Source: Methanobacteriota archaeon
GTDB lineage: Archaea > Hydrothermarchaeota > Hydrothermarchaeia > Hydrothermarchaeales > JACQPM01
Assembly (NCBI GenBank): GCA_016207475.1
Contig: JACQPM010000141.1
Coordinates: 1-14,481, forward strand
Reading direction: 5' to 3'
Length of the DNA stretch: 14,481 nt
The translations under genes and the position numbers were made by a program. The notes below the pieces were generated by a model that was given only the letters and a program-made list of their open reading frames with translations, was not told the origin of the DNA and made no database searches. This document shows positions 6,494-13,298 of this stretch, piece by piece (the stretch's first letter is position 1; the number at the start of each line of letters is the position of its first letter).

Positions 6494-8038
6494 ATGGGGT
6501 ACCTGGAGGAGATCGTCAGGGAGGTCAAGGCAGAGGGCGGCCGGAAGAGGCTGGGGGAGATAAAGAGGCGGGTGGCCAAGAAGTACCGCCTCTCGAGGGT
6601 CCCCGCCAACTCGGAGGTCCTGGCATGCGCCCGGGGGGATAAGGACCTCGTCCAACTCATGCGGAAGAAGCCCGTGAGGACCGCCTCGGGGGTGGCGGTG
6701 GTGGCCGTCATGGCCAGGCCCTACCCCTGCCCGGGTCGGTGCATCTACTGCCCCAGGGGGGAGGGGGCCCCCCAGAGCTACACCGGGAGGGAGCCCGCGG
6801 CCCTGAGGGCAGGGAGGCTGGGCTATGACCCCTACCTCCAGGTCACGGACAGGCTGACCCAACTCTATAACGTAGGCCACCCGGTGGAGAAGGCCGAGCT
6901 CATCGTTATGGGCGGGACCTTCCTGGCCCAGCCGGAGGAGTACCAGGAGGAGTTCGTGAGGCGCTGCCTGGAGGCGATGAACGCCTTCGCCTCGGTAGAG
7001 AAGACAGGCACCATGGCCGAGGCCCAGGTCCTGAACGAGGGGGCCAGGGCGCGGAACGTGGGGATGACCTTCGAGACGAGGCCCGACTACTCCTCCCCTG
7101 CCCACGTGGACAGGATGCTCGCCATGGGGGCTACGAGGGTGGAGCTGGGGGTCCAGACCCTCTCAGACCAGGTCTATGCCAGGGTGGAGAGGGGGCATAC
7201 CGTGGAGGACGTGGTAAGGGCCACGAGGGTGATAAAGGACGCCGGGCTGAAGGTGGGGTACCACATGATGCCCGGCCTCTTCTCCAGCCCCGGGGAAGAT
7301 CTGGCGACTTTTCGGAGGCTCTTCGAGGAAGATGGCTTCAGGCCTGACATGCTCAAGATCTACCCGACCCTGGTCCTGAAGGGGACCGGGCTCTACGACC
7401 TCTGGGAGCAAGGCCTCTTCGAGCCGTACGGCGACGAAGAGGCCTTGGAGCTCGTCGCCCAGGTGAAGCGGCTCATGCCGCCCTGGGTGAGGACGATGCG
7501 GATCCAGAGGGACATACCCAGCGACCTCATCGAGGCGGGGGTGAGGAAGGGCGACCTCGGGGACCTGGTGGCCAGGAGGATGAGGGAGAGGGGCTGGCGG
7601 TGCCGGTGCATAAGGTGCAGGGAGGTGGGTCACCGGGGCCTCAAGCTGGACCCTGGGAAGGTGGAGCTCTCGGAGGAGGTCTATAGCGCCTCTGGAGGCA
7701 CCGAGCACTTCCTCTCCTTCGCAGACCCGGGGAGCGATACCCTAGTGGCTTACCTGAGGCTCCGGTTCCCCTCGGAGGAGGCCCACCGCCGGGAGGTTCA
7801 GCGCGCCGCGCTGGTGAGGGAGCTCCGGGTCCTGGGGCAGACGGTGCCGATAGGGGAGAGGGAGGAGGGGGCGGAGCAGCACCGTGGCTGGGGCAAGGCC
7901 CTCCTGGAGCGGGCCGAGGAGGTCGCCAGCGCTGAAGGGCGGGAACGCCTCCTCATCCTCAGCGCCATAGGGACCAGGCCCTACTACCGGAGGCTGGGGT
8001 ACAGGCGGGTGGGGCCTTACGTGGGGAAGGAGCTCTGA
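6494..8038 (+). CDS. elp3: Elp3 tRNA uridine(34) carboxymethyl-modification enzyme
   Basis: A 514-residue archaeal Elp3: an N-terminal segment, a radical SAM domain and a C-terminal GNAT acetyltransferase domain. It uses S-adenosylmethionine and acetyl-CoA to form the cm5 group on wobble uridine of certain tRNAs; archaeal Elp3 works without the other Elongator subunits. The cluster cysteines are in CPGRCIYC (Cys79, Cys83, Cys86). Further landmarks are IVMGGTFLA, FETRPDY, RVELGVQTL, the cysteine-rich patch WRCRCIRCREVG before the acetyltransferase part, and RGWGKALLE with YYRRLGY near the end, which bind acetyl-CoA. The ATG at 6494 starts the conserved N-terminus; the same frame is open back to 5741 by chance through the FAH gene. 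Complete, with no sign of damage. Confidence 0.94.
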   Translation: MGYLEEIVREVKAEGGRKRLGEIKRRVAKKYRLSRVPANSEVLACARGDKDLVQLMRKKPVRTASGVAVVAVMARPYPCPGRCIYCPRGEGAPQSYTGREPAALRAGRLGYDPYLQVTDRLTQLYNVGHPVEKAELIVMGGTFLAQPEEYQEEFVRRCLEAMNAFASVEKTGTMAEAQVLNEGARARNVGMTFETRPDYSSPAHVDRMLAMGATRVELGVQTLSDQVYARVERGHTVEDVVRATRVIKDAGLKVGYHMMPGLFSSPGEDLATFRRLFEEDGFRPDMLKIYPTLVLKGTGLYDLWEQGLFEPYGDEEALELVAQVKRLMPPWVRTMRIQRDIPSDLIEAGVRKGDLGDLVARRMRERGWRCRCIRCREVGHRGLKLDPGKVELSEEVYSASGGTEHFLSFADPGSDTLVAYLRLRFPSEEAHRREVQRAALVRELRVLGQTVPIGEREEGAEQHRGWGKALLERAEEVASAEGRERLLILSAIGTRPYYRRLGYRRVGPYVGKEL

Positions 8039-8046
8039 AATATCTC

Positions 8047-8084
8047 CCTCTCAAACGGTGCAGATAGTTTCTCTAACTGAGAGG
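8047..8084. repeat. inverted repeat between elp3 and the Lrp-like gene
   Basis: CCTCTCA at 8047-8053 is exactly complementary to TGAGAGG at 8078-8084, with a 24-base loop. AATAT-type sequence outside both arms extends the symmetry imperfectly. It lies just upstream of the TATA box of the regulator gene and just after the elp3 stop. It could be an operator for autoregulation or a weak 3' hairpin of the elp3 message. No uridine run follows, so a bacterial-type terminator is unlikely. Confidence 0.3.
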
Positions 8085-8111
8085 AATATTCTCCTTATTA
8101 TAGGAAAAATA

Positions 8112-8119
8112 TTTATATT
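8112..8119 (+). promoter_or_regulatory. TATA box of the Lrp-like regulator gene
   Basis: TTTATATT sits in a strongly AT-rich stretch, with A-rich sequence before it. Its centre is 24.5 nt upstream of the ATG at 8140, and there is no Shine-Dalgarno sequence, so the transcript is predicted to be leaderless. Confidence 0.6.
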
Positions 8120-8139
8120 AAAGGTACATATTTTTCCAC

Positions 8140-8796
8140 ATGCCGGAACCTACGGCAGATCGCCTGGCGCCGGGCCTGAACAGGAAGAAGGCCATCACCC
8201 TCCTGAAGGTCCTGGAGGACGGCCGCGTAGCGGACTCGGACCTGATGGGGGCCCTGGGGCTGAGGTCCGCCAACTCCGCCTCCTACTACCGGAAGGACCT
8301 GGAGGAGCAGGGGATCATAAAAGGATATACGGCGGTCATCGACTGGCGGAAGCTGGGCTACTCGACGGAGTTCCTGGTCCTGATGGAGGGGCGGGACATG
8401 GAGTCTAACTTCAACATGGAGAAGGAGCTGGTCGCCTCCCTCGAGGACTATGCCAAGGAGAGCGGGGATGTATTCATCCTCCCCAGCGGGAACGGGCGCG
8501 TGGTGGTCTCGAGCATCATTACCTGCTTCGGGGAGCGCCCCATGACGGTCCTCCTGGGCCACGCCACCTCGGAGCAGGACGCCATCGTCTTCTCCCGCTA
8601 TTACATAGCCGAGAAGTTCACCGACGCCAAGACCACCTTCCTCCTGGTGAAGGGGAAGGGGGTGGAGAACTACCGTATCCAGAAGGACTACCTGGCCTTC
8701 ATGAAGGGCTCCTTCACCGAGAAGGGGCTCCTGGAGCTCCCGGCGGAGTTCAGGAAGCGCTTCCCGTCCCTGGCGGCCTCGAAGGGGAAGAAGTAG
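8140..8796 (+). CDS. Lrp/AsnC-like winged-helix transcriptional regulator
   Basis: A 218-residue protein. The N-terminal 15-65 region reads as a winged helix-turn-helix (KAITLLKVLEDGRVADSDLMGALGLRSANSASYYRKDLEEQGIIKGY in outline), the arrangement seen in AsnC/Lrp regulators: helix, turn, recognition helix and wing, followed by a statement of self-association strands. The rest is longer than the usual RAM ligand-binding domain of about 80 residues and does not match it clearly, so the effector domain is uncertain. The C-terminus is lysine-rich. It is a single-gene unit with its own TATA box. It could control its neighbours or itself through the inverted repeat just upstream; that is inference only. 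Confidence 0.7.
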   Translation: MPEPTADRLAPGLNRKKAITLLKVLEDGRVADSDLMGALGLRSANSASYYRKDLEEQGIIKGYTAVIDWRKLGYSTEFLVLMEGRDMESNFNMEKELVASLEDYAKESGDVFILPSGNGRVVVSSIITCFGERPMTVLLGHATSEQDAIVFSRYYIAEKFTDAKTTFLLVKGKGVENYRIQKDYLAFMKGSFTEKGLLELPAEFRKRFPSLAASKGKK

Positions 8797-8918
8797 TTTA
8801 TTGATAATCCGCATACCGAATCGGTTGGCAAAATTCAAATATCCAGCCCACTACTCTCTATACATGCATGATGGAACGTGCATGAGCAAGCAGGATAATT
8901 TTCGGGTGAAATAGGAAC
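8797..8918. other. AT-rich spacer and leader before the thioredoxin/DsbB pair
   Basis: This 122-base gap marks the switch from GC-rich to AT-richer DNA. It holds TGCATGA twice (8865-8871 and 8879-8885) and the palindrome CATGCATG (8863-8870). A possible TATA-like TTCAAATAT lies near 8834-8842. A 16-codon open frame (8864-8914, TAG stop) starts about 25 nt downstream of it and ends four bases before the thioredoxin ATG; whether it is translated is unknown. Confidence 0.4.
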
Positions 8919-9302
8919 ATGGCCCAAAGAAGAAAGCAACTCATTACGCGGATTGTAGTTGGAATCGCAATCGTGGCCGGAAGCTTCTTCTTGATCTCGG
9001 GCAGTAGTAAACCCGGTGAACTTGATCCATTCGTGCAGTGCTTAAAAGGCAAAGGAGCTGTTTTCTATGGCGCATTCTGGTGTTCGAACTGCCAAGATCA
9101 AAAAGTGATGTTCGGCAAATCTTACAAATTACTGCCCTATGTAGAATGTTCAACGCCGGACGGAAAGAAACAGCTTCCCGCATGCCAGGAAAAGGGGATC
9201 GAGGGCTATCCCACCTGGGAGTTTGCCGACGGCAGTCGAGAAACCGGCATAGTTCCACTAGAGCGCCTCTCAGAGAAAACTGGATGTCCACTTCCCCAAT
9301 AA
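8919..9302 (+). CDS. membrane-anchored thioredoxin-like protein (DsbA-type partner)
   Basis: A 127-residue protein with a short basic N-terminus, one hydrophobic segment (about 11-28) that should act as a signal anchor, and a small thioredoxin fold facing outside. The redox motif is CSNC (Cys55, Cys58) in the context FYGAFWCSNCQ. The cis-proline loop is GYPTW (about 96-100). Extra cysteines at 41, 77, 89 and 123 could form structural disulfides. This small version, with VECSTPDGK after the active helix, resembles the thioredoxin part linked to VKOR or DsbB proteins. It would introduce disulfides into exported proteins and be reoxidised by the DsbB-like protein encoded five bases later. Its codon and base use is clearly less GC-rich than the flanking genes, suggesting acquisition by transfer. 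Confidence 0.82.
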   Translation: MAQRRKQLITRIVVGIAIVAGSFFLISGSSKPGELDPFVQCLKGKGAVFYGAFWCSNCQDQKVMFGKSYKLLPYVECSTPDGKKQLPACQEKGIEGYPTWEFADGSRETGIVPLERLSEKTGCPLPQ

Positions 9303-9306
9303 ACCT

Positions 9307-9822
9307 ATGTCTCTCGTAACGATCGTAAATCAGGTACTCTCTTCACTGACGATTGTAGGTCAGGTCATCATCGCTTTATTGCTCACTTCTCTGATACGAA
9401 GAAGCTCTATGCTAGATTTTTTAAATAGAAACGCTCTGCTCTTTTCTTTTATCGTTGCATCAGTAGCCACACTGGGAAGCCTGTTCTATTCAGAGATTGC
9501 CGGATACGAACCCTGTAAGCTCTGTTGGTTCCAGCGCATCTTCATGTATCCACAGGTGGTCCTCCTCGGCATGGCGCTCTGGAAGGAGGATTGGGGCATA
9601 GCCGATTATAGCATAGCACTGTCTTCCATCGGCGCACTGATCGCTGGCTACCACTATCTCCTCCAGACCGGACTGGCGTCATCACTTCTGTGCTCCGCTG
9701 TGGGGGATTCAGCGGCGTGCTCGCAGAGATTTGTCTACCAATTCGGCTATGTAACTATCCCGCTGATGGCATTAACCGCTTTTATACTCATACTTCTTAT
9801 GCTTACAAAAAAGAAAGGCTAA
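9307..9822 (+). CDS. DsbB/BdbC-like disulfide bond formation membrane protein
   Basis: A 171-residue membrane protein with five predicted hydrophobic segments: an extra N-terminal one (about 12-30) followed by the four-helix DsbB core. The first redox pair is Cys70 and Cys73 in EPCKLCWFQRIFMYPQ, a hallmark of the family. The second pair is Cys129 and Cys138 in the second external loop. DsbB passes electrons from a reduced thioredoxin-like partner to quinone, or methanophenazine-type carriers in archaea (inference). The ATG is four bases after the thioredoxin stop, so the genes form an operon. Like its partner it is AT-richer than the surroundings, and the motif context looks more like bacterial, possibly CPR-type, homologues than the rest of the window; origin is a hypothesis. 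Confidence 0.9.
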   Translation: MSLVTIVNQVLSSLTIVGQVIIALLLTSLIRRSSMLDFLNRNALLFSFIVASVATLGSLFYSEIAGYEPCKLCWFQRIFMYPQVVLLGMALWKEDWGIADYSIALSSIGALIAGYHYLLQTGLASSLLCSAVGDSAACSQRFVYQFGYVTIPLMALTAFILILLMLTKKKG

Positions 9823-9913
9823 GAGTTGCCAGTTATCAGAACGCGGGAAAATCAGGTAGAAGATCATTGAACTTCCACCTTCTCGGGCCTATTCTGCTCG
9901 TTGTTTTTAATAT
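9823..9913. other. spacer after dsbB with a T-rich stretch
   Basis: A 91-base gap between convergent genes. It ends with the T-rich run TTGTTTTTAATATT (about 9899-9912), which could act as an archaeal oligo-T terminator for the thioredoxin/DsbB transcript. The rest is AT-rich debris-like sequence with no recognisable gene. Confidence 0.4.
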
Positions 9914-10699
9914 TCAGAGCTTCCGATCTCTCCTCATCCCATCCAGGACCCCCCGGTGCCGTTCGCACAGCCCCCCGCCCATCTGGGCCTCTAGGAGCTC
10001 CTCCTGGGTGTGGGCGTTGTAGAGCCGGCACCTTCTATCGGGGCAGAAGGGTTCCAGCCCCAAGAGATAGAAGGTGCCTTGGAGGGCGTAGCCCTTCACC
10101 ACCTCCGTCGTTCTCCCATCATCGTAATCCAGGAAGCGGCCCGCGAACTCCCTCGAGAGCTCTTCCTCCACCCCCTCGGGGACCGAAAGGCCCATCCCCC
10201 TGGCCCTCCCGTGGGCGAAGAGCTTTATGTAGTACTCCTTGGGCTTTGCGGGGGCCTCCACTAGGCCCGTGGTGGAGACGACCACCAGGGGGTAGTGGCA
10301 TATGATCGTCCTCCCGTGATACCTCCGGTCATCCGGGTTCCACGTGGCCACCATCCGGCTGGTGACGACGAGCCCCCCCTTCAGGAGGCCCAGGTAGAGC
10401 CTGGCGAGGCCAAACCCCTCGTAGACGTTCCCCAGGTCCTTCTGCAGTTTCTGGGCTCTGCCCATGGCCTGGGCCTCCCGGGCTATCTCCGCGGGCATGG
10501 ATTCCTTGGAATTCTCCATCTCCCGGCTGAAGTCCCTGACCCTTATGGCCGCCAGCCTCTCGGTCCACTCACCGCCCCTGGGCCAGGGGACCTCCCCTGC
10601 CACCTCCGCGTCGATGGGGAGGAGCCCCCTCAGGTAGCCGGCCACCTCCCTCACGTCCAGGACCTCAGGGGCCCCATCGGTGCGGATATCCAGGCGCAT
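9914..10699 (-). CDS. conserved archaeal protein of unknown function with a C-terminal Cys/His cluster
   Basis: A 261-residue, soluble-looking protein with no signal peptide or membrane segment. Its middle reads TSRMVATWNPDDRRYHGR and then VVVSTTGLVEAPAKPKEYYIK, a strongly conserved-looking block. The C-terminal part has FCPDRRCRLYNAHTQEELLEAQ followed by LCERH, giving Cys-x4-Cys plus Cys-x2-His, which could bind one zinc. The pattern recalls the archaeal DUF6775 group described as putative metallopeptidases, but I see no HExxH motif, so no protease activity is claimed. The ATG at 10699 lies 25 nt from a TATA element shared with the divergent TatA-like gene, so the mRNA is probably leaderless. 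It is a single-gene unit. Confidence 0.7.
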   Translation of the reverse strand: MRLDIRTDGAPEVLDVREVAGYLRGLLPIDAEVAGEVPWPRGGEWTERLAAIRVRDFSREMENSKESMPAEIAREAQAMGRAQKLQKDLGNVYEGFGLARLYLGLLKGGLVVTSRMVATWNPDDRRYHGRTIICHYPLVVVSTTGLVEAPAKPKEYYIKLFAHGRARGMGLSVPEGVEEELSREFAGRFLDYDDGRTTEVVKGYALQGTFYLLGLEPFCPDRRCRLYNAHTQEELLEAQMGGGLCERHRGVLDGMRRDRKL

Positions 10700-10718
10700 G
10701 GACCGAGTTGGACCGCAG

Positions 10719-10729
10719 GGTTTTTAACC
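10719..10729. promoter_or_regulatory. shared divergent TATA element
   Basis: GGTTTTTAACC is nearly its own reverse complement. It is centred at 10724, 25 nt from the minus-strand ATG at 10699 and 26 nt from the plus-strand GTG at 10750. Both distances fit leaderless transcription from one box read in both directions. Confidence 0.6.
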
Positions 10730-10749
10730 TTTGGCGGGGATGGGATAGC

Positions 10750-10989
10750 GTGAGCATCCAGGAGCTCCTCTTGGTCCTGGCGCTCCTCCTCTTCCTCTCG
10801 GGGGGCAGGGTCCTCCCGAGGGTGGCCCGCTTCCTGAGCACCCTGCTGAGGGGTAGGGAGCCGGCGAGGGCCAGGAGGATAAGGGAGATAGCCAGGAACC
10901 TCGGTATAGAGACCAGGGGGAAGGGGGAGGAGGAGTTGCTGAGAGAGATAGAGGCCAGGTCCCGGGTCTTCGTCGTATCGGAGCCCTAG
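10750..10989 (+). CDS. TatA-like small membrane protein
   Basis: A 79-residue protein with the TatA layout: a very short N-terminus (SIQE), one hydrophobic helix (LLLVLALLLFL), a glycine hinge followed by a basic amphipathic helix (GGRVLPRVARFLSTLL), and a polar tail with LGIETRGKGEEELLREI, a pattern found at the end of several archaeal TatA proteins. TatA forms the pore of the twin-arginine pathway for folded proteins. No tatC is present in the window. The GTG at 10750 is preferred over an upstream TTG at 10708, because it yields the correct short N-terminus and lies 26 nt from the TATA element, whereas the TTG frame would run through that element. Its TAG stop shares a CTAG with the stop of the convergent protease gene. 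Confidence 0.6.
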   Translation: MSIQELLLVLALLLFLSGGRVLPRVARFLSTLLRGREPARARRIREIARNLGIETRGKGEEELLREIEARSRVFVVSEP

Positions 10990-11558
10990 AGGGCTAGGAA
11001 GGCCAGGGCGGCCAGGACCATGGCTGCCCATGCCACGGGGCTCCACCCCAACACCTTGGAGCCGTCGAGGGGACCGAAGGGGATCATGTTGAAGAGGGCC
11101 AGCCAGGCGTTGACCTTGAGCCCCACGGCCCCCAGGATGGCGTAGATACCGTCCAGGGTTCCCAGGCCCAGGAAGAGGGCCGCCAGGGCGATATTGGTCA
11201 GGGGGCCGGCGGCCGAGATCAACCCGTTATCCCTCCTGGAGAGGTAGCCGTTGGAGATGTAGACGGCCCCAGGGGCCGCGAAGACCATGCCGAGGGCCAC
11301 GGCCAGGAAGAAGGCCACGATCAGCCCGGTCTCCCACATCCGGTACTCAGCCCAGCACCCGTAGCCCTGGGCCACGAACTTGTGGGCCAGCTCGTGGAGG
11401 ATGAAGGCAGAGCCCACCGCCACCAGCATCATCCCAAGGACGAGGGGGAAGCCCAGGCGGTAGAAGGGGCCCATCCCCCTCATCACCCATGCGAAGGAGA
11501 AGCCTATCACCAGGGCAGATATGCCAAGCTCCTTCCACTCCTCCCCCGAGAACCTCAA
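10986..11558 (-). CDS. site-2 protease family (M50) membrane metalloprotease
   Basis: A 190-residue multi-pass protein with the zinc-binding HELAH motif (His55, Glu56, His59) inside a hydrophobic segment. A central AAGPLTNIALA (116-126) and the third ligand region FNMIPFGPLDGSKV (Asp165) complete the M50 core. Such proteases cut substrates within the membrane in signalling or quality control. It lacks PDZ or CBS domains and is a minimal version. The start is a TTG that overlaps the preceding TGA as TTGA; a GAGGTGA Shine-Dalgarno sequence sits just upstream, and no better start keeps the N-terminus. It is last in a three-gene, overlapping operon with traB, which suggests joint work at the membrane; substrates are unknown. 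Confidence 0.88.
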   Translation of the reverse strand: MRFSGEEWKELGISALVIGFSFAWVMRGMGPFYRLGFPLVLGMMLVAVGSAFILHELAHKFVAQGYGCWAEYRMWETGLIVAFFLAVALGMVFAAPGAVYISNGYLSRRDNGLISAAGPLTNIALAALFLGLGTLDGIYAILGAVGLKVNAWLALFNMIPFGPLDGSKVLGWSPVAWAAMVLAALAFLAL

Positions 11559-11956
11559 CGCCTCACCTCGGCAGATATATCCAGCTCCGCGTAGTATAGG
11601 AGGCCCACCTCGGGTGGGAAGAAGATCCCGCCGTAGTCCAATATCTCGCCGTTTGCCCTCCTGCCGTTGAACTCTATCTCTATGACATCCCCCTTCCTCC
11701 CGCCGGTGAGGGCCCTGGCCACGGTCTTCTGGACGAAGATCCCGTGGACTTCCTCCCTCTTTAGGGTTATGAGGACCATGTCCCCCATCCTCACCCCCCT
11801 CACCCAGACCAGCTCCTTGAAGATGAAGGGGGAGAGGAAGGTGGCCCCCAGGGAGAGCAATATCTCCTTCCTCAGGCCCAGGTCCAGGAAGGAGTAGCCC
11901 ACGAAGAGGAGGCCCATGAGGAGGAGGTAGAACTTGAAGAAGCTTACGATCCTCAT
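11555..11956 (-). CDS. small membrane protein of unknown function
   Basis: A 133-residue protein that I do not recognise. The N-terminal 50 residues contain two hydrophobic segments (about 6-25 and 32-48). The remaining part is beta-rich and charged (GDMVLITLKREEVHG, GDVIEIEFNGRR, YGGIFFPPEVGLLYYAELD), and might form a small soluble barrel on the cytoplasmic side. The GDxVLI and GDVIEI strands resemble OB- or NfeD-like small domains, but this is only an impression. The ATG overlaps the traB stop as ATGA and its own stop overlaps the protease start, so all three proteins are probably translated in step. A longer open frame into traB was rejected. Confidence 0.65.
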   Translation of the reverse strand: MRIVSFFKFYLLLMGLLFVGYSFLDLGLRKEILLSLGATFLSPFIFKELVWVRGVRMGDMVLITLKREEVHGIFVQKTVARALTGGRKGDVIEIEFNGRRANGEILDYGGIFFPPEVGLLYYAELDISAEVRR

Positions 11957-13098
11957 ACCAGCCCTCCGAAGGCGCCCTTTAACAACGGCAAGAGGATCTT
12001 GGGGAAGGAGTAGAAGGTCCCCAGGGAGGAGCCTATGTTGGCGAAGGCCGTGACCAGGAGGACCCGGAAGGCCTTGTTCCCGTAGAGCTCCCTCAGGCTG
12101 GCGGCCTTGAAGGCGGTGGAGACGTCCCCCACCGTCACCCTCCGGACCTTCATCTCGGCGATGCCCGCGAACCAGCCGGCGGCCAGGAGGGGGTGGATGG
12201 CGGTGACGGGTGCCACCACCATCCCCACCAGGGCCGAGAGGAGGCTGCCGCCTACCAGGAGGACGGCCAGGAAGGTCGGGACGGAGTGGTAGAGGACCCA
12301 CTGCTGGAGGGGTGCTCCCAGAGATATCCCACGGTAGAAGGCCAGGACGAAGGTGAGGAGGAAGAGGGCCGGTATCCCGTACTTGAGCAGCGTGCCAAGG
12401 CCGAACCTCTTCCGCGGGACCTGCGAGAGCTCCTGGACCTCGGGCAGTCCTTCGGGGCGGGCTAGGTGCTCCTCTATCCCCTGCTTGTGCCCTGCCCCCA
12501 CGACGACCAGGATATTCCCATAATCCTTCTGGAGCCCGAGGATCCTCTGGGTCATGTAGGCGTCCCTCTCCTTTACCAGGACCTCGTATATATTGGGGGA
12601 GACCTTCTGGAAGCCCTCCAGGACTTCCGCCACCTTCCCCTCCCCCCTGAGACCCTCCACCTCCCTGCTCACATCCTCCCCCGACATGGAGAGCCCCAGG
12701 AGGAACTCCTTCACCACCCGGAGCTTCTCCACCAGGCCCATCCTGGCCGAGGCCCTCCGGAGGGTGACCTCCACGTCCCTGTCTATGAGGGCGAAGGGTA
12801 TCCCCAGCCCCTGGGCGGTCTCGATGGCGGTGAGCATCTCCTTCCCGGGCTTCACCCCCGTCTCCTCCCCCATCCGCCTCTGGAGGTAGGAGAGGAGGAG
12901 GTTGGCTATGAGGACCAGGGAGTTCTTCTCCTTTATGAGGTCCAGGAGGGGCACGTCCCGCTGCTCCTCCCTCAGCCCCATGTACCTGGTCGGGCAGAGC
13001 TCCACGGCCACGATGTCGGGCCTCAGCTCCAGGATCTTCTGGCGGACCTCCTCCACGCTCTCCTTGGAGATGTGGGCGGTCCCTATGATGGTGATCAT
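11953..13098 (-). CDS. TraB family protein with C-terminal membrane domain
   Basis: A 381-residue protein with an N-terminal TraB/ChaN-like domain and a membrane tail. Landmarks are GTAHISK (6-12), VELCPTRY (32-39), KERDAYMTQRI (176-186) and VVVGAGHKQGI (198-208); the two Gly-x-x-His motifs are the family's candidate catalytic or metal sites. From about 230 to the end there are four or more hydrophobic segments with helix-breaking prolines. Archaeal TraB proteins are typically near 400 residues, so it is complete. Family function is unsettled: the name comes from enterococcal pheromone shutdown, and relatives are thought to be proteases. The ATG at 13098 is chosen because the conserved domain begins there; an open frame to 13155 adds 19 unconserved residues through the promoter. 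First gene of the operon with the protease. Confidence 0.88.
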   Translation of the reverse strand: MITIIGTAHISKESVEEVRQKILELRPDIVAVELCPTRYMGLREEQRDVPLLDLIKEKNSLVLIANLLLSYLQRRMGEETGVKPGKEMLTAIETAQGLGIPFALIDRDVEVTLRRASARMGLVEKLRVVKEFLLGLSMSGEDVSREVEGLRGEGKVAEVLEGFQKVSPNIYEVLVKERDAYMTQRILGLQKDYGNILVVVGAGHKQGIEEHLARPEGLPEVQELSQVPRKRFGLGTLLKYGIPALFLLTFVLAFYRGISLGAPLQQWVLYHSVPTFLAVLLVGGSLLSALVGMVVAPVTAIHPLLAAGWFAGIAEMKVRRVTVGDVSTAFKAASLRELYGNKAFRVLLVTAFANIGSSLGTFYSFPKILLPLLKGAFGGLV

Positions 13099-13112
13099 CG
13101 CCCTCAGAAGAA

Positions 13113-13120
13113 TATTATAA
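13113..13120 (-). promoter_or_regulatory. probable TATA box of the traB operon
   Basis: TTATAATA read on the minus strand. Its centre is about 18.5 nt from the traB ATG, shorter than the 25 nt seen at other genes in this window. Either the true box is shifted or the transcript start overlaps the first codons. A GAGGG sequence lies immediately before the ATG. Confidence 0.35.
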
Positions 13121-13267
13121 CGAGTGAAAATGGGGAACGTTGAATCTCCCGGCATCAGGGTTGGGGGCTGCGATAAAGAAGAATTAGATTTAAGGTCGAT
13201 GGAGAATAGGAGTTTGGATTCGTACTTTTGTTTTAAGGGATTTTCATCTTTTTCTTAAAGTGATAGC

Positions 13268-13275
13268 TTTATATC
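13268..13275 (+). promoter_or_regulatory. TATA box of the multi-pass membrane protein gene
   Basis: TTTATATC is centred 27.5 nt upstream of the ATG at 13299, which fits a leaderless or nearly leaderless transcript. No Shine-Dalgarno sequence is seen before the ATG. Confidence 0.55.
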
Positions 13276-13298
13276 CGAAAATCTCTCAACGATCTCGC

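Larger units (their letters stand above)
13099..13298. other. divergent intergenic region between traB and the membrane protein gene
   Basis: A 200-base AT-richer gap. On the minus strand TTATAATA (13113-13120) is the probable traB TATA box, though its centre is only about 18.5 nt from the ATG. On the plus strand TTTATATC (13268-13275) serves the gene at 13299. Between them lie T-rich runs (about 13227-13256). No gene or RNA was recognised. Confidence 0.5.

Noticed and set aside
9914..10699. Metalloprotease call for the unknown archaeal protein
   Set aside because: No HExxH motif is visible; only a possible structural zinc site is supported.
12466..13143. 225-codon plus-strand open frame antisense to traB
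   Set aside because: Leu/Pro/His-rich antisense shadow; traB on the other strand has family motifs.
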